Shown here piece after piece: positions 31,255 to 40,254 of a stretch of 43,050 nucleotides of DNA. The number at the start of each line of letters is the position of its first letter. Position 1 is the first letter of the stretch. A program made the translations under genes and the position numbers. The stretch is taken from contig CANQBJ010000015.1 in the NCBI GenBank assembly GCA_947589665.1, forward strand, positions 1-43,050. The letters are read 5' to 3'. The notes beneath the pieces are model-generated. The model was not told the origin of the DNA and did not search any database. It saw only the letters and a list, made by a program, of their open reading frames with translations. This DNA comes from an uncultured Clostridia bacterium. Lineage in GTDB: Bacteria > Bacillota > Clostridia > Lachnospirales > CAG-274.

Positions 31255-32232
31255 TTAAAACAGATTTCTTGCCGCCATAAAGCCTACAAGACACATTACC
31301 GCCGTAACTATCCAGAAAAGCTGCACCACCTTTATGCCGGGCATACCGCTTAGCTCAAAGTGATGATGTATAGGCGCCATTTTAAATATTCTTTTGCCGT
31401 GGGTCATCTTGAAATATGTCACCTGTATTATGACAGAAAGGCTTTCGCATACATATATGAAGCCCACTATTACTAGTATTATAGGCATCTTTGTTATAAC
31501 AGCCACGCTTGCCACAAAGCCTCCCAAGGCAAGGGAGCCTGTATCTCCCATAAATACCTTGGCGGGATGTGAGTTAAACACAAGAAAGCCTAAAAGCGAG
31601 CCTGCCACAGCGCCGCACAAGGGAACAAGGCCCAAATGTCCCGATGCTCCTGCAATAAAGAGGAAGAACACTGTTACAAGCACTGTTACTCCGCTTGCCA
31701 GTCCGTCCAGTCCGTCTGTAAGGTTGACGCTGTTTACAGTGCCTACCATTACGAAGAAAAGGAAGGGCGCATAGAGTATGCCCAGGTCTATTGTCATTCC
31801 GTGCGTAAAGGGAACATATATATCAGTACCCAAATTACCGATCCTGATGTAAAGGTAGAAAAGGACTGTAACTATAAGCTGGAAAATTATTTTCTGCAAA
31901 GGCTTAAGCCCCTCGTTGTGCTTTCTTACTACCTTTATGTAATCGTCTATAAAGCCTACTATACCATAGCATACAGTAATGAGAAGAACGACCATAGCAT
32001 CTGTGTAGCCCCATACAAAGAACAGAGAGGCTATAACAAGGCTTATAAGTATCATTACCCCGCCCATTGTAGGTGTACCCTGCTTTTTCATATGGCTCTT
32101 GGGACCCTCTTCTCTTATGGGCTGACCGAATTTCATTTTGTGGAGTATAGGTATTATAACGGGACAGAGTATTACATTTACAATAAATGCTATGAGCATT
32201 GCATACACTGCCTGCATAAGTTCATCGTTCAT
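31255..32232 (-). CDS. mraY: Phospho-N-acetylmuramoyl-pentapeptide-transferase
   Basis: Integral membrane enzyme that moves phospho-MurNAc-pentapeptide onto undecaprenyl phosphate to make lipid I. 325 residues, ten predicted helices. Signatures include the GTPTMGG block (about 52-58), FIDDYIKV (about 94), NLTDGLDGLASG (about 170), MGDTGSLALGG (about 228) and the HHHFE cluster (about 289). The start codon overlaps the murF stop (TAATG). Its short C-terminus ends in FMAARNLF. Confidence 0.97.
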   Translation of the reverse strand: MNDELMQAVYAMLIAFIVNVILCPVIIPILHKMKFGQPIREEGPKSHMKKQGTPTMGGVMILISLVIASLFFVWGYTDAMVVLLITVCYGIVGFIDDYIKVVRKHNEGLKPLQKIIFQLIVTVLFYLYIRIGNLGTDIYVPFTHGMTIDLGILYAPFLFFVMVGTVNSVNLTDGLDGLASGVTVLVTVFFLFIAGASGHLGLVPLCGAVAGSLLGFLVFNSHPAKVFMGDTGSLALGGFVASVAVITKMPIILVIVGFIYVCESLSVIIQVTYFKMTHGKRIFKMAPIHHHFELSGMPGIKVVQLFWIVTAVMCLVGFMAARNLF

Positions 32233-33578
32233 TATTTCTCACCTCTCAGCTTTTCAGTAGTTTTTTCAAAATGCATACCCCTTGACGCCTTTACAAGTAT
32301 AACTGCGCCCTTCGGGATAATGCTCTCAATATTTTCGTGGAATTGCTCCTGGGTTTCATAGTAATATGCATTGCCGCCCCTGTCAAGAGCGCCCTTATAC
32401 ATATTTTCGGATAAGGGACCTATGCACACTATTATGTCTATGCCTTTATCCGCCGCATATCCGCCTACATCATAGTGCAGCTGAGCCGCCATATCCCCAA
32501 GCTCCAGCATATCCCCTAATACACAGCATTTTACACCGCTTTCTGAGGCGATCACATCTATGCCCGCCTTTACGGACTGAGGATTTGCATTGTATGTATC
32601 GTCGGCTATAATATATTTATCCGTCTTTATTATATCCATTCTCTTGCCCGTAGGTACAAAGGTCTCTATGCCCCTTTTTATTTCTTCGGGACTTAAGCCA
32701 AGCTCAAAGGCAACCGATGCTGCCGCAAGAGCGTTGGCTGCCATATGCCTGCCGGGTACCGGAATACTTACGTCAAAGGAAATATCTCCCTTGTGTATGG
32801 TACAGCTTATGCTCTCAACACCCTTTGGCTCTATATTGTCGGCATATACATCTGCCTTGTCCTTTGTACTGTAATAGCATATATTTTTGTATTTATCCTT
32901 TATCGTTATAAGCTTGTCGTCGTCACCGTTAAGAACCTTAAAGCTGTCCTCTGCCATTGACTCAAATATTTCGCACTTGGCCTTTAATATACCGTCTCTT
33001 GAACCGAGATTTTCTATATGTGATACTCCTATGTTTGTGATAACGGCTATGTCAGGCTCCGCAATGGAGGTAAGATAGCTTATTTCGTTGAAGTGGTTCA
33101 TACCCATTTCAATAACGGCGCACTCCGTTGTATCGTCAAGCCTGAAAAGAGTGAGGGGAACACCTATATCGTTGTTGAAATTGCCCTCTGTCTTAAGGGT
33201 ATTGTACTTCTGAGAAAGTACCGATGCTATCATATCCTTGGTAGTTGTCTTGCCTACGCTGCCCGTTATGGCAACAAAGGGTATGCTGAATTTTCTTCTG
33301 TAATACCTTGCTATATCCCCAAGGGCAAGTCTTGTGTCCTCAACTCTTACGCAAGGACAGGCACATTCCGTATCCCTGCTTACGACCACAGCGGCGGCGC
33401 CCTTTTCAACAACATCGTTTATAAAATTGTGTCCGTCAAATTTTTCGCCGCAAAGGGCTACAAAAAGACTGCCCTTTTCTATTTTTCTGCTGTCTGTGGA
33501 TATGCCTGTTATTTCAATATTATTTCCCTTTAAGCTGCCCCTTGCCGCAGCAGCGATCTCTTCCAATGTAAGCCTCAT
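32232..33578 (-). CDS. murF: UDP-N-acetylmuramoyl-tripeptide--D-alanyl-D-alanine ligase
   Basis: Adds D-Ala-D-Ala to the UDP-MurNAc-tripeptide. 448 residues from ATG at 33578 (MRLTLEEIAAAARG), one base after the murE stop; the frame is open further upstream, but only inside murE. Signatures: ISTDSRKIEKGSLFVAL near the N-terminus, GSVGKTTTKDM at about 105, EMGMNHFNEI, NADDK-like NGDDD, and DDTYNANPQS. It is tightly coupled to murE upstream and mraY downstream. Confidence 0.96.
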   Translation of the reverse strand: MRLTLEEIAAAARGSLKGNNIEITGISTDSRKIEKGSLFVALCGEKFDGHNFINDVVEKGAAAVVVSRDTECACPCVRVEDTRLALGDIARYYRRKFSIPFVAITGSVGKTTTKDMIASVLSQKYNTLKTEGNFNNDIGVPLTLFRLDDTTECAVIEMGMNHFNEISYLTSIAEPDIAVITNIGVSHIENLGSRDGILKAKCEIFESMAEDSFKVLNGDDDKLITIKDKYKNICYYSTKDKADVYADNIEPKGVESISCTIHKGDISFDVSIPVPGRHMAANALAAASVAFELGLSPEEIKRGIETFVPTGKRMDIIKTDKYIIADDTYNANPQSVKAGIDVIASESGVKCCVLGDMLELGDMAAQLHYDVGGYAADKGIDIIVCIGPLSENMYKGALDRGGNAYYYETQEQFHENIESIIPKGAVILVKASRGMHFEKTTEKLRGEK

Positions 33579-33579
33579 A

Positions 33580-35034
33580 CTATATTTCTCCCAGTGCTTC
33601 CTTTGCGACCTCCGTGTCGTCAAAGTGTATTGTCTTATCCTTCAATATCTGATAGTCCTCGTGTCCCTTGCCCGCTATTATAACGCTGTCGCCCTTTTCG
33701 GCTATGGCAACGGCTCTCTTTATTGCCTCTCTTCTGTCAACTATCATTTCATATTTGTCCGTAACGGGCTTTACGCCCACCTCTATCTCATCAAGTATGG
33801 CTGAGGGCTCCTCGGAGCGGGGATTATCCGATGTGACTATGGCATAGTCGCTTAAGCGTGCCACTATCTCGCCCATAATGGGGCGCTTGGTACGGTCCCT
33901 GTCACCGCCGCAGCCGAATACTGTTATTATCCTCTTTTCGGTAAACTCCCTTACGCTGTTTATTATGTTTTCAAGACCGTCGGGAGTATGGGCATAATCA
34001 ACTATTACGTTAAAGCCCTTGTCATTTTTTATATTCTGTATTCTTCCCGGTACACCGTGTATTTCGTGTATGCCTGCGGCTATATCCTCGGCAGGTATGC
34101 CCATTACAACGGCTGCACCTATGGCACAAAGGGCATTGTACACGCTGAAACGGCCGGGGACCATAAGCTCAAAGTCAATATCCCTGCCCTTCATGTTTAC
34201 GGTAAAGAGTACTCTGTCCATTTTGTACACTATATTCTTAGCCTGAAGATCGCTGGGCTTATCTATGCTATAGGTCAGTATATGGCAGGAGGCATTTTTA
34301 GTTATACTGTCTGCCCATTTGTCATCGGCATTTACAATGCCATACTCACACATGGTGAAAAGCCTTGCCTTTGCCTCACAGTAGCTTTCCATAGTCTTGT
34401 GGAAGTCAAGGTGATCCTGTGTAAGATTTGTAAAAACGCCTACCTTAAATCTGATGCCCTCCGTTTTCTTAAGGGCAAGACCGTGGGATGATACCTCCAT
34501 AACGGCGCTGTCACAGCCCCGATCTGCCATAAGCTTAATTATGGAGTTAAGCTCAAGGGTATCCGGTGTTGTGCTTGTGGTTATATGAATATCCTGCTTT
34601 ATGCCGTCAATAGTAATACCTACAGTGCCTATTACACCTGACTTTCTGCCGCAGTGTCTGAGTATGGAATCTATAAAATAGGTAGAGCTGGTCTTTCCGT
34701 TGGTGCCTGTTACACCTATCATATCAAGTCTTTCTGCGGGATGTCCGTAGAAATTGGCAGCCATTACGGCAAGAGCGTCCCTTGCGGAGGCTGTTCTGAA
34801 CGCGGTCATATCCTCAGGGCATTGTGTATCATGCTCTGTAATGACTGCTCTGCAGCCCTGTTCATAAGCTGAGGGTATAAATTTGTGAGCATCGACGCTT
34901 AGTCCTACCATTGCCACAAAAAGAACATTTTCCTTTGCAAGCTTTGAATTTATAACTATATTTTCTATGTCTATGTCAAGACTTCCCTGTACGAGAGTGC
35001 CTTCCACATTTTCAAGTATATCTCTCAGCGTCAT
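33580..35034 (-). CDS. murE: UDP-N-acetylmuramoyl-tripeptide synthetase, meso-DAP type
   Basis: Adds the third amino acid to UDP-MurNAc-L-Ala-D-Glu. 484 residues. ATP loop GTNGKTSS at about 111, TTPDTLEL, EVSSHGLAL, NLTQDHLDFH, DYAHTPDGLE and FGCGGDRDRTKRP are all present. The SDNPRSE motif (DNPR at about 401) is the known marker for meso-diaminopimelate rather than lysine, so the wall is probably A1-gamma type. AAAGGATGG precedes the ATG. A TATAAT-like box upstream has no clear -35 and is not called. Confidence 0.97.
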   Translation of the reverse strand: MTLRDILENVEGTLVQGSLDIDIENIVINSKLAKENVLFVAMVGLSVDAHKFIPSAYEQGCRAVITEHDTQCPEDMTAFRTASARDALAVMAANFYGHPAERLDMIGVTGTNGKTSSTYFIDSILRHCGRKSGVIGTVGITIDGIKQDIHITTSTTPDTLELNSIIKLMADRGCDSAVMEVSSHGLALKKTEGIRFKVGVFTNLTQDHLDFHKTMESYCEAKARLFTMCEYGIVNADDKWADSITKNASCHILTYSIDKPSDLQAKNIVYKMDRVLFTVNMKGRDIDFELMVPGRFSVYNALCAIGAAVVMGIPAEDIAAGIHEIHGVPGRIQNIKNDKGFNVIVDYAHTPDGLENIINSVREFTEKRIITVFGCGGDRDRTKRPIMGEIVARLSDYAIVTSDNPRSEEPSAILDEIEVGVKPVTDKYEMIVDRREAIKRAVAIAEKGDSVIIAGKGHEDYQILKDKTIHFDDTEVAKEALGEI

Positions 35035-35074
35035 TTATACCCATCCTTTCTCTATTATACAGTATACACCATTT

Positions 35075-37024
35075 TTATGGGTCCGTATATACTATTATTT
35101 TGCTGTTCTGATTGATTATAGTATTTTCTTCGGGAAACTGAGATATGACCGTATCTCCCTGCCCTATTACCTGCAGGTCTACATTCAGCTTTGCCAGTTC
35201 CAGTCTCAGAGCTGATACTTTCTGCCCTGTGTAGCTGCCTACCGTTACGGGAGCAACACCGTCTATTTCAAGCTCCTCCTCCGTATACTTCGGCTCTATC
35301 TTAAGATACGGCAAAGCATTTGAAAGAATTTCCTTCATAACAGGTCCTGCCACCTGTCCGCCGTAGTACACACCTTGCGGCTCATCTATAAGCACGAGAG
35401 CTATTACCCTGGGTCTGTCGGCAGGAGCAAAGGCACAGAAGCTGGCTATATATTTACCGGACTTTCTGGGCAGCTTTTCGCTTGTAGCAGTCTTGCCGCC
35501 TATTTTATAACCTGGAATATAGGTCTTGTTGCCTGTTCCCACAGCCACAACGCTTTCCAGTATAGTCTTTACTCTTTCAGAGGTCTGCGGGGATATGGGA
35601 TTGCCTGCGTCATTGTAACTGAATGTACCTGCGTTACTTCCGTCACTGTTCCTCAGCTCTACTGCAAAATGGGGAGTTACAAGCCTTCCGCCGTTTATGG
35701 CGGCTGAGATAGCTCTTATAAGCTGAAGAGGGGTTATCTGAAAGCTCTGTCCGAAGCTCATTGTTGCCAGTTCTACGGGACCCATATTTTCCTTCTTATG
35801 CATAATGCCTACTGCCTCGCCGGGCAGGTCTATACCCGTCTTTTTGTCAAAGCCGAATTTAAGCATATATTCATAGAATTTATCCGTACCCAGTCTTGCG
35901 GCTACGTCCATAAACACAGGATTGCAGCTGTTCTGTACTCCCTGTACAAAGGTCTCGCTGCCGTGGGAACGAGGGGACCTCCAGCACTTTATATATCTTC
36001 CGCCTACGGTCCTTCCTCCGTTGCAGTTAAAATTGTCATTTTCACTTACTGCACCCTCTTCAAGTCCTGCTGAGGAGGTTATTACCTTGAAGGTGGAACC
36101 CGGCTCATAGGTATCGTTTATGCAGAAGTTTCTCCACATCTGATTAAGCGCCTTGTCCTTATCCTTCTGGCTCATGGTGTCCCATACCGCTTCCAGTTCG
36201 GCATTGTTTATCTTAAAGGGCTCGTTAAGGTTAAAATCCGGCTTGCTTGCCATAGCAAGTATTTCACCATTCTGAGGGTCCATCATAATGACTGAGCCTC
36301 TTTTTGCATTTTTTGCCTTGACTGCCTTTTCTATTGTCTGCTCTGCATACTGCTGTAAATTTACATCTATGCTTGTTACAAGATCATACCCCGACTGAGG
36401 GGCAACTCTGTCCTGCTCGCTGTTTTCAAGCTCTATTCCTCTACCGTCGGTCTGTGTAAGTATCTTTCCCCTTTTACCCTTTAAATACTCGTCATACTTG
36501 GACTCAAGACCTATTATGCCCTGATTGTCCTTTCCCACAAAGCCTATTACATGGGCGGCAAGACTGTTATATGGATAAATCCTCTCTATATCCTCGTCTA
36601 CCATAACGCCCTTCAGCTTAAGGGCTGATATTTCCTCGGCTGTTTTTTTGTCCACCTTTGTCTTTATACGCATAAGGGCAACTCTTTTATTGACCTTTTG
36701 CAGCACCTCGTCATAGTTGAGCTCCAGCTTGTCGGAAAGTATCTTTGCCACCTTTTCCGGTTCCTCTATCTGCGCGTGTATAACGCTTACTGAGGCAACC
36801 GTCCTTGATGCGGCTATGGGAGTCCCGTTTCTGTCCAGTATATTTCCTCTTTCGGGAGCAATAAGTCTGTCCCTTGTCTGCTGTTCAAAGGCGGCTTTCT
36901 GTAGTTCGGGCGCCCTGAACATCTGTATGTAAAAGACTCTCCATATAAGAGCGAACAGTACCAGCTCACACACCGCAAGGCAGAATATGAGCCGTCTTTT
37001 GGCAAGCAGGGGTATTCTCTTCAC
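35075..37024 (-). CDS. spoVD: Class B penicillin-binding protein, SpoVD-like
   Basis: Transpeptidase cross-linking peptidoglycan, 649 residues. GTG start (MKRIPLLAKRRL) with GGAGATGG upstream. One membrane helix (about 14-33), dimerisation domain, transpeptidase domain with STFK at about 310 and SCN in VQNSCNPV, and one C-terminal PASTA domain (about 590-648). The third active-site motif reads GGKTATSEK at about 512, so Gly of the usual KTG is Ala. One PASTA domain and the position next to an FtsI homologue match SpoVD of clostridial clusters, which acts in spore cortex synthesis. A terminator-like hairpin lies just before it. Confidence 0.88.
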   Translation of the reverse strand: MKRIPLLAKRRLIFCLAVCELVLFALIWRVFYIQMFRAPELQKAAFEQQTRDRLIAPERGNILDRNGTPIAASRTVASVSVIHAQIEEPEKVAKILSDKLELNYDEVLQKVNKRVALMRIKTKVDKKTAEEISALKLKGVMVDEDIERIYPYNSLAAHVIGFVGKDNQGIIGLESKYDEYLKGKRGKILTQTDGRGIELENSEQDRVAPQSGYDLVTSIDVNLQQYAEQTIEKAVKAKNAKRGSVIMMDPQNGEILAMASKPDFNLNEPFKINNAELEAVWDTMSQKDKDKALNQMWRNFCINDTYEPGSTFKVITSSAGLEEGAVSENDNFNCNGGRTVGGRYIKCWRSPRSHGSETFVQGVQNSCNPVFMDVAARLGTDKFYEYMLKFGFDKKTGIDLPGEAVGIMHKKENMGPVELATMSFGQSFQITPLQLIRAISAAINGGRLVTPHFAVELRNSDGSNAGTFSYNDAGNPISPQTSERVKTILESVVAVGTGNKTYIPGYKIGGKTATSEKLPRKSGKYIASFCAFAPADRPRVIALVLIDEPQGVYYGGQVAGPVMKEILSNALPYLKIEPKYTEEELEIDGVAPVTVGSYTGQKVSALRLELAKLNVDLQVIGQGDTVISQFPEENTIINQNSKIIVYTDP

Positions 37025-37044
37025 TTAAACCATCTCCAATGCCT

Positions 37045-37085
37045 AAAAAAAAGATATTGCAGCAGAATGTCCACTACAATATCTT
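37045..37085 (-). terminator. Strong intra-operon terminator/attenuator before spoVD
   Basis: On the minus strand AAGATATTGTAG pairs with CTGCAATATCTT (12 bp, one G-U) over an 11-base loop, followed by eight Ts. It sits between the ftsI stop (37121) and the spoVD start (37024). Confidence 0.8.
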
Positions 37086-37120
37086 ATTTTTACAATGGCT
37101 CAAGTATACCTCAAAAATAA

Positions 37121-39571
37121 TTACCTTGCCCTTATTTTCACGGTAAGACCACTTTCAACCTTTACACCTGCCGAAGGCATCTGTATGTATACGGTCGTGT
37201 CCGGCTCCTTTGCCTCATCATCCTTTTCTTTCTCTGTCGTTTCCTCTGTGTCCTCATCATCTCTTGCACGGCTGGCGAAAAGTCCCTTCTTTGTTGTTTC
37301 CTCTTCATCAGCCTCTGTGGTGATCTCCACAGCCTCGTCATAATCGTCATACTCCGTATCAGGCTTTTCCTCGCTTACATCCGCCTTAAAGCCTGAGGAT
37401 TCAAGCATCCTTATGGCATCCTCCGTTTCAAGTCCCGTCACATCGGGAACGGGTACAAGGGACTTCTTGCCCTTATCGGATATATTCAGAAGTATCTTGG
37501 CAGGCTTTTGTTCAAGCTTTGTACCTCCTGCGGGAGACTGCTTTGTAACAGTATCGCCTGAGCCTATTACCTCAAAGTCTATGCCTAAGCCTATAAGCTC
37601 TGATATAGTTGACTTAAGGCTTGTATTTGTATAATCCTTTATAGTATATGTAGTGTCCGTATTGGCTGCGGGAGCTTCGCCTTCCTCTATATCGGGTGGT
37701 ATTGCCTCGTAGTCTATTATCTTCTCAAATAATTCCTTTATAACGGGAACGGGGGATGCGGCGCCGCCTGCATCACTGTAGCCCTCGGGCTTATGCATGG
37801 TAGTTGCCACAAGTATGTCCGGATTGTCAACATTGTGATAGGCTATAAAGCTCAGGTTATACTTCTGAGCACTTCTCGGTGACTGCTGCGCAGTACCTGT
37901 CTTACCGCCGAAACGATAGCCCGAAATAACAGCCTTCTTGCCTGTACCCTCTGTAAACACGCTTTCCATAGCCGTTCTTACCCAGTCTGAGGTTGCCTTT
38001 GAAATGACCTCTCTCACCATCTGAGGTTCGTTTTCCTCTATAACATTTCCGTCATTGTCTATTATCTGCGCCATTATATACGGCTTCATAAGTCTGCCGC
38101 CGTTTATAACTGCGGCAAAGGCATTTATCATCTGTATCGTAGTGACATTAAAGCCCTGTCCGAAGGAGCTTGTTGCCATTTCCACAGAATGTAGATCGTC
38201 AAGGGTATATATAAGGGGAGGACCTGCCGCTACCTCGCCGGGAAGGTCTATGCCCGTCTTTTCGCCGAAACCGAAGTCATGCTGATACTTAAGATAGGTC
38301 TCGGGAGACATCTTGGCAATAATATCCATCATACCTACGTTACAGGACTGTGCCAGTATGCCTCTTACGTCAAGAGTACCGTGACCTGATGTATTGTGGC
38401 AGGGTATTTCCTCGTTGGCAACTCTCTTGTAGCCGCCGCATACAAAACTGTCAGAAGGCTTTATTATACCTTCCTCAAGAGCCATTGCCACAACGATAGG
38501 CTTATATACTGAGCCTGGCTCATAGGTCTCCGAAACTACGAAGTTCTTCCATGCTCTATTTGTTTCCTTTGTCTTTTCCTCTTCACTGAGAGCGTCGAAT
38601 TCCTCCTGATCCTGCTCTGTCTGTATATCCGTAAGCTTCATAGGTGAATTGGGATCAAAGGATGGATACTGCGCCATAGCGTATATTTCCCCTGTGTTGG
38701 GATTCATTATTACCGTTGCCGTATATTCGGGAGAGTAGGCATCATATGCCTCCTTGCTCACCTGATCCGCAAACTTCTGTAAATTCACATCAAGTGTTGT
38801 AACGACCTTATTTCCCTTTACAGGTGTTTCCCTCTGAGTAACTATAGAGCCGTCTGCCTCATAGGTCCTGAAGGTCCTGCCCGGAATACCAAGCATTTCG
38901 CTGTTGTAATAGCTTTCAAGTCCCCATGCGGTATTAAAGCCTATTACCTGAGCCGCAAGAGTGCCAAGAGGATAGCTCCTCTTTGTGTCCTGCTCTCCGT
39001 AAAGCCAGCTGTAGCCCAGATCGTTTATCTGCTTGCCCTTTTCATAGTCTACCTTCTTTGCAAGTATAAAGTAATTGGTATCCTTTACAAGAGTGCCGTC
39101 GGCATTTGTAGCCACATAGCCCTTAAGGGTCTCCATAGGTATTCCCAGTATTTTATTAAGCTGGTTCAATGTGTCGTCAATAGGGAATTTCCTTTTATCG
39201 GCATCCCTCTTTGCATTCTTCTCCTGTTCAAGCTTGTCCTGTTCGGACAGAAGTCTTACATCCAGTATAATATTGTATACCGTTTCGCCTACTGCAAGGC
39301 TTTCGCCGTTTCTGTCTACTATATCGCCTCTGTTGGGGCTTACCACCTTATCTTGAACCTTATTCATCTGATTGGTGATAGCGGCATTTTCCCACTTGGA
39401 GCCGTTTGCCTTTATCCTGTACACACGGAAATAGCCTACATAACAAAGCAATACCACGCTCACAAAAAGGAACAGAACGAGCCTTGAAATATACATATTC
39501 ACATTAATGCCCCTGTTGCCAGGGGCTTTTGGTGTATTATTCTTTTTGTTTGCTTTTCTATAGTTTGCCAT
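37121..39571 (-). CDS. ftsI: Class B penicillin-binding protein, FtsI/Pbp2B-like
   Basis: Septal transpeptidase partner of FtsW. 816 residues from ATG at 39571 (MANYRKANKK), 5 bases after the ftsL stop, with AAGGA upstream; a TTG 9 bases earlier is less likely. Membrane helix about 27-49. Active-site motifs SVYK (YEPGSVYKP, about 354), SCN (AQSCNVGM) and KTGT (about 555). Two C-terminal PASTA domains begin at about 650 and 718; the second is split by an acidic Glu/Asp/Thr-rich insert of about 60 residues before its last strand (TVYIQMPSAG). The PASTA pair resembles Pbp2B/Pbp2x types. Confidence 0.92.
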   Translation of the reverse strand: MANYRKANKKNNTPKAPGNRGINVNMYISRLVLFLFVSVVLLCYVGYFRVYRIKANGSKWENAAITNQMNKVQDKVVSPNRGDIVDRNGESLAVGETVYNIILDVRLLSEQDKLEQEKNAKRDADKRKFPIDDTLNQLNKILGIPMETLKGYVATNADGTLVKDTNYFILAKKVDYEKGKQINDLGYSWLYGEQDTKRSYPLGTLAAQVIGFNTAWGLESYYNSEMLGIPGRTFRTYEADGSIVTQRETPVKGNKVVTTLDVNLQKFADQVSKEAYDAYSPEYTATVIMNPNTGEIYAMAQYPSFDPNSPMKLTDIQTEQDQEEFDALSEEEKTKETNRAWKNFVVSETYEPGSVYKPIVVAMALEEGIIKPSDSFVCGGYKRVANEEIPCHNTSGHGTLDVRGILAQSCNVGMMDIIAKMSPETYLKYQHDFGFGEKTGIDLPGEVAAGPPLIYTLDDLHSVEMATSSFGQGFNVTTIQMINAFAAVINGGRLMKPYIMAQIIDNDGNVIEENEPQMVREVISKATSDWVRTAMESVFTEGTGKKAVISGYRFGGKTGTAQQSPRSAQKYNLSFIAYHNVDNPDILVATTMHKPEGYSDAGGAASPVPVIKELFEKIIDYEAIPPDIEEGEAPAANTDTTYTIKDYTNTSLKSTISELIGLGIDFEVIGSGDTVTKQSPAGGTKLEQKPAKILLNISDKGKKSLVPVPDVTGLETEDAIRMLESSGFKADVSEEKPDTEYDDYDEAVEITTEADEEETTKKGLFASRARDDEDTEETTEKEKDDEAKEPDTTVYIQMPSAGVKVESGLTVKIRAR

Positions 39572-39576
39572 TAAGA

Positions 39577-40221
39577 TCAATCCTTAAACAAGCTCTTTAT
39601 GTACTCCCAGAAGCTCTGTTCCTCTACATTGGGCTGAGTGTCATACTGCACCGTATAGCTTTCCTTTGGTACATTTATCTTCGTTATCTGATATTCCGCA
39701 GGCTTTTGTAAGCCCAGCTTAAGAGCCTCCTGCTCTATAGCCTTAAGGTCCAGGTTGTCCTCTATAGAGGTCCTGAGATACTCATTATCCTCCTGTATAG
39801 TCTCAAGCTCTGCCTTCATAGCGGCAATATTATCCCTTCTGTTGCTGTTTGACGCATAGGTACACAGCAGTGAAAGAGTAAATATGAATAATATGGCTAT
39901 CGTTGCAAATGTCTTAGGCAGGCTCAAGTCGATACTCTCCTTTTGCGCACGCTGTTTTACAGCTTTGCGCTTTACAGCATTATTGTAGGAACGGTAAGAG
40001 TAATCCCGAGCAACTGATGTGCTGTTGTAGCTTGAATATCCGCCGTAGCCCCTTGTGTAAACACGATTTCCTCCCCCCGAGGAATGTGTCTGACGGCTGC
40101 CATAACCGTTATAGGTCGCTGTGCCGTAATACTTTCTTGCTGAAGAGCTATATGTTCTGCTGCCTGTATTATATCTGTCCGTTCTGTTATGGGCTTTTCT
40201 GTAATTGTTTCCGCTTTTCAC
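39577..40221 (-). CDS. ftsL: FtsL-like divisome protein with Tyr/Arg-rich tail
   Basis: Bitopic septal protein of 214 residues. The cytoplasmic N-terminus (1-about 98) is low-complexity: 14 Tyr and 10 Arg in the first 80 residues, with many Ser, Gly and Asn. Then a basic stretch (KRKAVKQRAQK), a membrane helix (about 103-122) and an extracytoplasmic coiled coil (about 130-175) of FtsL/DivIC type. It stands between rsmH and ftsI, the canonical ftsL place. FtsL proteins are usually much shorter, near 100-120 residues. Function is assigned by position and topology, not by strong sequence likeness. Confidence 0.8.
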   Translation of the reverse strand: MKSGNNYRKAHNRTDRYNTGSRTYSSSARKYYGTATYNGYGSRQTHSSGGGNRVYTRGYGGYSSYNSTSVARDYSYRSYNNAVKRKAVKQRAQKESIDLSLPKTFATIAILFIFTLSLLCTYASNSNRRDNIAAMKAELETIQEDNEYLRTSIEDNLDLKAIEQEALKLGLQKPAEYQITKINVPKESYTVQYDTQPNVEEQSFWEYIKSLFKD

Positions 40222-40254
40222 AGTATCACGTCCCTTTCTTTATCCCACTGTGTT

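Noticed and set aside
33579..33623. Longer murF start
   Set aside because: Lies within the murE coding end; family alignment begins at MRLTLEEIA.
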